From Closterium sp. Naga37s-1 (lineage: Eukaryota > Streptophyta > Zygnematophyceae > Desmidiales > Closteriaceae): a stretch of 64,000 nucleotides of DNA. Where the stretch lies: NCBI GenBank assembly GCA_947471745.1, contig CANJKZ010000825.1:248001-312000 (forward strand). Reading direction: 5' to 3'. The translations under genes and the position numbers were made by a program. The stretch's first letter is position 1, and each line of letters opens with the position of its first letter. Below the pieces are notes generated by a model, which saw only the letters and a program-made list of their open reading frames with translations, was not told the origin of the DNA and did not search any database. This document shows, piece by piece, positions 55,872-64,000 of this stretch.

Positions 55872-57261
55872 TCAAGCTTCACAGGCGGACCACGGGCGAG
55901 ATCTGTTCGCCGTATCTTCTGGAGCGTCAGCCTCGGAATGTCCGGCATTCTGGGGGGGGGTGTTCAAGTTAATGAAGGCACGACTGGCGTGATGAAGGTG
56001 GTCGATCACATCCTGGTTGTTAATCCCAAAAATGACAGCGAGGTCGCTGGGCAGCATGTTCTCAGCCCGCGCGTACCCAACCAGGATCTCAGTAGCCCTG
56101 CGAGCAACCCGGCGACGCTCGCGGATAGCGTCGGGTTCCGCTGTCGTGATGGGCTCCGGCAGCAGCGACGGACGGATGCCACGAGTCCTTGGCGGCTCAT
56201 CCGCCAAGGGATCAGGTGCCTCGAAATCGCAGGTCTGCACATTGTCGTCGACGGAGTTGAACTCCGTCGCCGACATCCCTGCCGGACCGAGATTCAGTGC
56301 CGCCAGCTGCCTACCGAGTAACTCCAGTTCCTCGGTAGTGTCGCCAGGGTCGGACGTCTAGGAGCTCCCGAGGGGCATGAGTGCCCTCCACGAGCGCGGC
56401 AGGATGCCGGAATGGAACCAGCAGCGCTGGATCGTCTCGGCCTCGACCTCTTCCCACGCTTCGTATAGGTAAATGACCGTCTCGGACGCGGTCGGCTTCA
56501 AGTTTTGCAGGGAGGCGGGGCTCCCACGATCGTCCCACCGACGGAGCCAGTCCGCGATAACCCTCTGACGGAACCTCGCCTTGACCGCGCTGATTACACC
56601 TTGGTCCAGAGGCTGCGTGAAGGCCGTGGTGTTTGGAGGGAGGTACACCACACCGATGTTGCTCAGTTTGACAGTGCGGAAGCCCAATCAGGTGGAGGAG
56701 GGAACTCCGCGCGGGGATGGCGGCGAGGGGGCGGGGGGGGGGAGGGCGGGGGGCATACGATGATCGGCAGGAGCATCGTGGGGGACGTGCTGTACAGCAT
56801 CGCTACAGGCGAGGAGGAAGGGTGCTCGCGCGCTCGCATCCTCGCATTGGCCGCGAAACGGTACGCAGGAGAGAGGGAGAGGGGGGTGAGAGAGGAGGTT
56901 GAGATAGGGGAAGGCCGAGAGAGGAAGTGTTGAGGAAGGAGAATCGATTCCACAAGCATCCCCACTCAAGTTCCACATCCCCACAAGCGCGGCGAACCCA
57001 ATTGCCGAGCTGGCGCTCAAGTTGGGGGAACATGGGCTGCCGCAGACGAAATGTGCGACCATGGACCTTCGTCGCAGCACGCCACTTCTTTTCGCCTCGC
57101 AGGATCTTGCCAATCGTGCTGTGATCAGGGCGGATTCCAAACCTGGTGAAGCACCACCATGCAATGTCTTCGTGACGTAGGTGGGGGTTGTGCACTAAGT
57201 GCTGACAGATTTCTCGCTTGGTGACGATGAGAATTCGCTTGCACTTAGAAAGGCGAGCCAT
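55872..57261 (-). pseudogene. pogo/Tc5-type transposase remnant lacking its catalytic centre
   Basis: The N-terminal ORF (57261-56803) starts MARLSKCKRILIVTKREICQ, has HEDIAWWCFTRFGIRPDHST and IGKILRGEKKWRAA, a CENP-B-type helix-turn-helix, then a GRTFRLRQPMFPQLERQL second DNA-binding part. After a G/C-rich low-complexity patch (56690-56800) the next block (56687-56358) reads LSNIGVVYLPPNTTAFTQPL-DQGVISAVKARFRQRV, the third part of a DDE_1 catalytic domain. It runs through an in-frame TAG (56358) into ELELLGRQLAALNLG and the C-terminal part. The regions that normally carry the first two catalytic acids are missing, so it cannot be an active transposase. It is distinct from the element at 6377. 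Confidence 0.75.
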
Positions 57262-57733
57262 GTTGCTTAAGCAAGCGTGTCGATCGGAACGGTGACGTGA
57301 ATCACACGTTGGTCAACTGCTTTTGAAGTCTCGTCACCCCCCCCCCTCCCCCCCCCCACCTGGTTCAGGAGGGGTAAGAGAACTCATGACGTGGCACTGG
57401 GGTTTGATTTGAGGTTGGATGACGTGGGCGAGAACCTCGCAAAATTTTCGCCAGCCTGATATTTCGAGAAAGTTCATTTTTTCGCTAGTGCTGAACACGT
57501 CGCAAACCCGAGATGACCCTCTAATTCGATTGGTTGAATGACTGATTCGCAGAATCGTGTCAGAATCTTTGCCACCTTCTGTACACTGTGTGCTACCCAC
57601 AGCGGGACTAATACATGAGGGGCCACACCTAAGACATATCAGAAAATTCTACATTAGGGGGAAAAGTGACTCTCTTAGCGAAAGCCTCTAAACCGGAACA
57701 CTTGTACACTCGGCAGCGTAGTGTCGGTTCGCT
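57262..57733. other. Intergenic, no supported gene
   Basis: Includes a C-rich tract at about 57338-57358. It holds the upstream side of the transposase remnant and the 3' side of the small-protein gene. No TIR for the remnant was identified. Confidence 0.4.
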
Positions 57734-58343
57734 TTATGCATCCAACTTTGGCCATTCTTGCTGGTTGTGTGGGAACTTGGAAGGGGGGAATTGCTGCAGG
57801 GGCAACCAGAGACAAAAAAACACACCCGAATTTGTGTGTTGGTGAGTTGGTGAGCTGAGAGCCTGAGATGTTTCGTGGGGCACAACTGACGAGAGAAATC
57901 CAAGGAAGCCTGGAGCAACCACCAGTGGCACGAGGTTTTCCAGCTGTGTGACGTGTCTCCCCATCACCTGCTGATACAGAACTGTAGGAGATCGCGTCGC
58001 GAGAGACAGCACCTGTGACCTAAAATCCCCCAAGTCTGTTGTGAAAAGATAATCCGACTCGTGATCCCGTCCAGTTAACCTACCAGCCAACAATCTTCCC
58101 TCCACCCCTTCTCATCACCCTGGCAGACAGGCACGACAGGGAAGGACAGCCTTGGCCTGAACCAACTCGAAGCACCACGAGTGTTTTCGGGCTGGATCCA
58201 TGCTAGTCTTACCTTCCTGAATCCTTCCGGCTGCAAACTTGCCTCCACCTTGCACAGAAGATCGAATAGACCACGACTGAAGCTCCTAGCATAGACACAG
58301 CATCGATCCAACCAATCTTGTAGTTGCGAGTAGTGCTCGCCAT
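57734..58343 (-). CDS. Small four-exon protein with one predicted membrane helix, unrecognised
   Basis: Exons 58343-58213, 58119-58084, 58019-57887 and 57793-57734 join in phase to give 119 residues. Donors are GTAAGA, GTAGGT and GTTGTG (the last weak). Acceptors are GCCAG, TTTTAG and CTGCAG. It starts MASTTRNYKIGWIDAVSMLG, with a hydrophobic stretch DAVSMLGASVVVYSIFC, then a basic patch RVMRRGGGK. A mainly helical region with VLYQQVMGRHVTQLENLVPL and VVAPGFLGFL follows, with a short polar tail. The N-terminal helix followed by positive charges suggests an organelle or endomembrane anchor. I do not recognise the family. Confidence 0.5.
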
Positions 58344-58490
58344 CACAGGTGGTTCTGTAGAGTTAATTCCAGGGGGGACTTGCATTTAGTATCAAAAAGT
58401 TTGCGCGTTTCTCCTTTCTCGCTTTCCATGGTCCAACTTACGAAAGCTGCCCTTTTCCAGAAGACAAACAAGCCAAACCCGAAAGCGAAC

Positions 58491-61400
58491 ATGGCGTTTT
58501 ACTCGAGTTTGATCGGACCTGTTTTAATAATCCTTTTCTTTCAAGTGTCGGTCACTGCCGGGAACGGCGGCGACTCCGAACCGACGCCTTTCCCTGTCCA
58601 GCCTAGTGCGTTTGAGATTTTTATGCAATCACAGGGGCTGTTGCCTGACCATCCCCAAAATGACGCCCCGCCGGAATCGCTCCCGTCGCAGGCGACTGTA
58701 GCCGATGGCGACGGTCGCCAGCTGCGACAGCAGCGAAGGCTCGCGGGCTCCTCCAGAGGCCGGCGAACCCTGAGCGGAGAAACGTCGCGGAAACTTCTAG
58801 ACTTCGGCCGCGTAATGCGGAGTCGTCAGAGACGTAGGGCCCTCGACGTGACGCCGGCGGCTCCGCAGGCGCTCCAAGCGCCGGGCCTCAACTCCGCGCC
58901 AAGCGCGGGCGACATCAACATGACGTGGTACCGCTGGCAAAGCGTCGCACATCCTAGCGAAGTAGATTGGCGACGGACGATCGTAATGACGCCGGTGCTG
59001 AATCAGCAGTTGTGCGAGAGCTGCTGGGCGTTAACGTCGACGGATATCGTTAGCATCGTCTGGGCGTTGGTGAATAATCAAACGGCGGAGCCGCTGTCGC
59101 CGCAGCATGTGTGCGACTGCGCGGCGGGGCAGTGCTGCGAGGGCGGGTGGCCGGAGTGGGGGTTCCAGTTCATCCTCGCTAATGGCGGAATCGCTACCAA
59201 TGAGGCGTATCCCTATGTGGCGCACGGTAACTCCACGTGCCGCAATATCGCCAGCGGAATGCTGAAGGCTAAGGTGCTTTACTCCCTCCCAACAATCCCG
59301 TTTTCCCCTTTACCTTTCCCAACCCCACGCCCCCCTCCAACCCCCTCTTCCCCCTCCCCATTCTGGAACCTTTCCCTCTACCCTCGCCCTCCCCACTCTT
59401 TCCGTGTTCGATTTTATCGCTGAATAAAGTCACTTTTCTTGGTTCTTCTTTCCAGCAACGCGTTGCGCGACGAACAAGCCTTCTCGCCCGTCGTCGTGTC
59501 TGTTGTGTGTCAGACCCTCAAATCTCTCCGTGAGCTCCTATCTTCCCTCCTCTTGCCTGGTTCGCGCAGATGACGGGGTGGGAGAAAGTGCCGGTTCGAA
59601 ACAACAAGGCGATGATGAAGGCCGTGGCGCAGCAGCCCGTGCTCGTGTACCTATCTTCGGGCACCAACGACTTCATTGTAAGCTCCGTCCCGTTATAGTA
59701 GTGGCAATACTTGCCTGTTGTTTTGTCTGAAGTACGGTGACCTCATCTCATTTTTCTTCTTCTTTGTGTTACCTTTTCCACGTTTCCAACTCTGCGCATT
59801 CATCCCGTATTCGTTTCTGCCCATTTGCTCCGTACCTATTGCTTCTCCCCCCTTTCCCCAGAGCTACTCCGGCGGCATTTTCGATGGGAATTGCAGTGGC
59901 GACATTGACCATGCGATGCTGCTTGTTGGTTACAACCGAACTGACCCGGACAATCCGTACTGGATTCTGAAGAACACGTGGGGAATCAACTGGGGCGAAA
60001 ACGGCTACATGCGCTTGAGGATGATACCAGACGGGAACGGCAAGTGTAACGTGATGAGCGAAAACGCGATTTACCCCGTTTTCTACGAGAAGAACAGCAG
60101 GGCGTGCGAGGTTATCACGCCGAATCCTTGCGGCGGAGGCGTGTGCGAAGTGCGAAGCGGCAGGGCGAGATGTAACTGTCCCCCTGGCTTCGTTGAGCGT
60201 CTGGAGGAAAGTGCGCCCAAGTGTGTTACGGCTACACCGTGTGACGCTAATCCCAATCCCTGTGGTGTCGGGACATGCAATAACGAGTTCGACGGCACGT
60301 ATACCTGTTCCTGTCCTGCGGTAAGTTGCACCTATAATCCTTCATTCACTTCCTCCTAGTCCTTAATTACCTTCCTCCCAGTCCCTCGTTCTCCCATTCA
60401 TGTAGTCCCTTTCCTCCCGCTCATGTCACTTTGTCGCCCTACGGGTACTAGTAGTATTCTTCCCTCTCTGCTTGCTAATATTTCTCGTACCCCTTCCCCC
60501 CTTCACCACTCCCTTGCTCCTACCCAGGGCTCCGTGATTGGTTCCCGAACCGACCGTGCCATGACCTGCATCGTAGGCTCGTTCCAGTCGGGTCTCCAAA
60601 CCTACACCGTAATGGCAGGCGACACGTGTCAAACAGTCGCCGACACCTTCGGCTTCACTATTGAGTTCCTCGTACAGCGGAACCCGTTCTTGGACTGCGA
60701 TTTACCGTTGATTCCGGATTACGTTCTTCTCGTTGCCGATACCGCGAATTTCACTTGGGGATGCTCCGCTATGGACATAGTCGCTCCGAACGACACCTGC
60801 TCGTCAATCGAGTCGCGAAATGACATTTCTCATCGTCAGCTCATCGCAATCAACCCAACGTTGAATTGCTCCGAATCGCTCCCTCTTTCGCTTACCATTT
60901 GTACTGCCCCGGGCCGCATCTCCTCCAATTCCGCGATAATTCGCTCCTGCGGGAAGGTTCACGACGCGTCGCCGAGCGAAAGATGTGTGGATATTGCGAG
61001 AGGCTACAACATTTCGCTAAACGAACTTCTGTGGCTGAATCCTGGGCTCAAATGTGACAATGATACTCTCGGGGTGGCAGTCGCGGTGTGCGTATCCTCA
61101 TTATCTACGGAGCTTATTACTGTGAACTGTACCCAGTGGTATACAGTAACGCAGGGCGATACCTGTCCCAAAATTGCAAACGCCGTACAGCTACCAGTGA
61201 CGACTTTCCTCCGACTCAACCCAGGCCTAAGGGTAAGAAACATCATATTTTTTATTCCCCGAATGGATATCTACAAATACCAGATGTTGCAGTTTCGTTC
61301 CTAGTCTAATTTACCTAACTCCTCATTTTTTGCTGCGTTCCCATTTCCTGTCTTATTTCTCCCCTTCAATTCCGCCAGTGCTACGCTCCCTCCTTCCAAA

Positions 61401-61989
61401 TCGGCCAGCCCGTGTGCATCTCCGGAACCATCACCAACATCCAGAAAATCAAGCTCTCCCCCAACATTATCCCATACATCGTCCAAGCCAACGACACCCT
61501 CACTTCCATATCCACCGATTTCTCCTCCCGCTGCTCCAACGCCTCGTACCCGGCCTCCATCTGCGACTCAAACTCCCTCGCAGACTGCACCGATCAGGCG
61601 ATTGTCGAGGGGCAGATGCTTCTCATCCCGTGCGAAAAGCTGGTCGGAAGCGAGATCTGCGCAACTTCTCTTCCCGTGTGTGGGTTTGACGGGGTGACGT
61701 ACACGTCGGTCTGTGCTGCAGTGGAGGCGTTTGCGCTTCCTCTTATGCATGAAGGCCCGTGTAACCTGTGTAGCGAAGGGCTCTGCTACAAGAGAACGGG
61801 GCAGAAACCGCCGAAAAGCAGCTGTGTGGCGCCGGTCGGAGTCTGCCCGTACCCACCCTGGCCGCTTTCCCAAGACTATTTGTATTACTGCCCGATGATG
61901 TTCAACACTCAGTGCGAATGCTTGAAGGTGATTTTTTTTCTTCGCCTGTTTTTTTCCTGTTTTTTCCATCCCCCTCTGCACGACCCCAG

Positions 61990-62045
<56 letters not shown>

Positions 62046-62090
62046 TCTCTCTCTCCCTCCCTCTCTCTCTCTCCCTCCCTCTCTCCCTCC

Positions 62091-62175
<85 letters not shown>

Positions 62176-62531
62176 ATTTATTGTTTTTTCTATGTTTGGA
62201 GATTTCGCTTTTTGAATCTCATATCCTGAATGTGGAGTTTTAGCAGTGACATTTTAGTTCCGCAATGTAGTGTAACACGCATGCACATGCTGTTCTTTGT
62301 TCTTTCATGCGACTCATTTGCTCATTCCTCTCCTCCTTTGCACTGTACATTTCCCACTTTCTACAGTACACATGCACGTACCTGTGCACACTATCCGCGT
62401 CAACATACACCTACAGCCTTGCCCTGGGCAACCTGTGGCGAAACTCCACCTACTTCTACCCGGCGTGCTACAAGACCTGCTATGACGACAAGCTGCGTGC
62501 TGGCTGCACTGAAGACTCACAAGTGCGATGA
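58491..62531 (+). CDS. Secreted papain-like cysteine protease with EGF, LysM and Kazal modules
   Basis: Exons 58491-59273, 59570-59677, 59862-60320, 60528-61232 and 61379-61927 are all phase 0 with GT-AG junctions (868 residues). A Cys-rich last exon near 62417-62531 is tentative. A signal peptide (MAFYSSLIGPVLIILFFQVS) is followed by a basic prodomain without a recognisable I29 inhibitor motif. The peptidase C1A domain has Gln and catalytic Cys in NQQLCESCWAL, His in DHAMLLVGY and Asn in LKNTWGINWGENGY. Two EGF-like modules (NPCGGGVCEV, NPNPCGVGTCNN) follow, then about five LysM modules (YTVMAGDTCQTVADTFGF, WYTVTQGDTCPKIANA, PYIVQANDTL and two more divergent) and a Kazal-like inhibitor motif (VCGFDGVTYTSVC). 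The fourth LysM spans an exon junction, which supports the splicing. LysM binds GlcNAc-type glycans, so it probably acts at the wall or matrix. Confidence 0.85.
61988..62171. repeat. (CT)n microsatellite
   Basis: About 180 bases of nearly pure CT, with CCCT interruptions, in the last intron of the cysteine protease gene. Confidence 0.95.
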
Positions 62532-62850
62532 TAGCTTGTCAAATTGCTCCTCCTGCAGTTGTGCCCCGGGCAACCTGTATCGCAACCCCACCTACTTCTA
62601 CCCGGCATGCTACAAGACCTTCTATGACGACAAGCTGCGTGCTGGCTGCACAAATGACACAGCAACGAGATGACAAGCGAGTCTTGAGAGTCGACGCGGA
62701 ACAGAATGTTCTGCGTGCTACGATTTCGAGGTAACCTGCGCTTGCGTTCTATGAAGACAACCTGCATGCCGGCTGCCCAAGGACACTGTAACGAGCGCTA
62801 CAAGGCCTGCTACAGCAACAACCTGAAAGTCGGCTGTGCGAATGATACAC
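62400..62850 (+). repeat. Tandem copies of a Cys-rich terminal exon
   Basis: The block encoding YFYPACYKTCYDDKLRAGCT (about 62445-62515) recurs at about 62590-62660 (YFYPACYKTFYDDKLRAGCT) and in decayed form near 62745-62835. Each is preceded by a possible acceptor and GGGCAACCTG. The splice phase from the preceding exon favours another frame, so which copy is used, if any, is unresolved. Confidence 0.65.
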
Positions 62851-63726
62851 GGAGGAGGTGACAACAACGGTGTCCGTGACAAACACACACAGTCAACCTG
62901 GAAGGAATGCTATCCGTGCCAGAATGCCTGCTGCGACGACGACAATCCTCGTCCCAGCTGCTCGAATGAGTTACAGATGCATCTCTTCCTTGTGAGCGCA
63001 GGCAGGGCAGGCATGTCCTTTGAAGAGCGCAGGCAGGGCGGCAGTGAGCGGCTGGGATTCCTCTGGAGATTTGTTGGCTTTGGAGAAGTGGAGGCAGTAA
63101 GCAGCAGTGGTGCGTTGGAGGGGATGGCGCAGACCTGTGCTATCCTATGGAGCCCTGGCAGGACTCTTGGGCCTTCAAAGAGGTGAAAAGTGAAGGGCAG
63201 GCAGCCATCAGATGGACGCTTGGTGGCAGTGTGGGTGGAGAAAAATAAGTTGGCAATGGGGGTCGAAATGACAGCACTTGGAACGAGGGGAATTTGTATG
63301 GTGTATGCAGTGTACAGCACACTCCAAACAGTTATTGGTGGTGGCTCCCTGCACATCTAACATGATTGAATTGTCTTTTTGGTCTCCATTGTTTTGTTTA
63401 TTTTGTTTGTTCATTCCTTGTAACTAGTTTAGTCGCTCTTATAATGTACTATAATGATTTGTTCTGTTTGAAGCATCTCACTTGGATGTATATGGTTGTT
63501 CGAGGAAGAGATGTCTCCACTACCACTACCCTGCTTACACACCTCACTCAAAAGTCGGAATTTATTGCAAGTTCAGGAGGAGAAATAAACTAACAGAAAC
63601 ACATAGTTCGTTACGATTCGTGATCCTTTTTCTGTTGATATCTCAAAAGTTCATATCAAGGATACCAGACCACATCATCACCTCACCAGTTATCCCTGGT
63701 CGAAACCTTATCCGAAAGTTTTGCCA
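62850..63726. other. Intergenic, no supported gene
   Basis: 3' flank of the protease gene and promoter region of the gene starting at 63727. Short ORFs show no recognisable domain. Confidence 0.4.
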
Positions 63727-64000
63727 ATGGCTGCCATCGCAGCAGTCACTTGCGGCGCGCAAGTCGCCGGCGCTGCCACTCCTCTCTCATCCCATTATTT
63801 GCAAAAACCAGGCCTTTGCAACTCTTCGGAGCAAGACTCTCGCAGAAACTTTCGCGACGCGACTCGTGCAGTCACGCGACCGAGCTTCGCGACCAACGCA
63901 TCATCGTCGCGCCGTCGCAGATGGCCGAATCCGTCGCAGCACGTCGCTTACTCGGCTTCGGCGACGCAACCGCGTTCTTCGTTAAGAGAATCGTGCGATT
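63727..64000 (+). CDS. N-terminus of a probably plastid-targeted protein (partial, runs off right edge)
   Basis: A frame from ATG at 63727 is open to the window end (91 codons). It starts MAAIAAVTCGAQVAGAATPL and is rich in Ser, Ala, Arg and Thr, with few acidic residues (FATNASSSRRRRW, SASATQPRSSLR), the composition of a chloroplast transit peptide. No mature domain is reached, so the function is unknown. Confidence 0.5.
   Translation, partial: MAAIAAVTCGAQVAGAATPLSSHYLQKPGLCNSSEQDSRRNFRDATRAVTRPSFATNASSSRRRRWPNPSQHVAYSASATQPRSSLRESCD

Noticed and set aside
61902-62174. Glu/Arg-alternating ORF on the minus strand
   Set aside because: Translation of the (CT)n microsatellite.

Overview
This looks like nuclear DNA of a green-lineage eukaryote, most likely a streptophyte (charophyte) alga. 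Genes are split by GT-AG introns. There is a plant-type Dicer-like gene, an AIG2-like gene, a plastid-targeting-like N-terminus at the right edge, and a Ty3/gypsy element carrying a cytosine methyltransferase. Introns are full of microsatellites and purine/pyrimidine-biased sequence. The taxon is inference; no marker gene settles it.

Layout. 1-8.7 kb is a mobile-element pile-up: a 5'-truncated Ty1/copia fragment on the minus strand running off the left edge, a hAT/ZNF862-like zinc-finger ORF, a decayed Ty1/copia element on the plus strand (one reading frame, four nonsense codons, no frameshift), and a pogo/Tigger-like DNA transposon with matching terminal inverted repeats. 8.85-40.17 kb is one minus-strand Dicer-like (DCL) gene of about 31 kb. 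I could chain twenty coding exons from the start codon at 40172 to the first dsRNA-binding region, all phase-compatible and encoding about 2,620 residues, followed by a poly-Gln/Ala stretch and a last dsRNA-binding exon. One DCL intron (about 18.0-24.9 kb) holds a nearly intact plus-strand Ty3/gypsy element, and another holds a 540-bp MITE. 40.4-42.85 kb, just upstream of the DCL start, is two tandem foldback elements with arms of about 550 bp. 43.6-50.0 kb has two minus-strand genes for Ser-rich, low-complexity proteins I do not recognise. 52.1-54.6 kb is a four-exon AIG2-like gene. 55.9-57.3 kb is a second, catalytically gutted pogo/Tc5-type transposase. 57.7-58.3 kb is a four-exon gene for a small one-helix protein. 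58.5-62.5 kb encodes a secreted papain-like protease with EGF, LysM and Kazal modules. 63.7 kb to the edge is the first exon of another gene.

Two things stand out. (1) The gypsy polyprotein has a DNMT3-like cytosine-5 methyltransferase between its protease and reverse transcriptase, and the element sits inside a Dicer gene. (2) The DCL gene, and also the AIG2-like gene, show a consistent 'exon-edge echo': introns contain about 60 partial copies of the adjacent exon. Copies of the exon start (with splice acceptor) lie only upstream of the exon, and copies of the exon end (with splice donor) lie only downstream. One echo is inverted against its neighbour and forms a 70-bp-arm hairpin inside the Dicer gene that is complementary to a Dicer exon.
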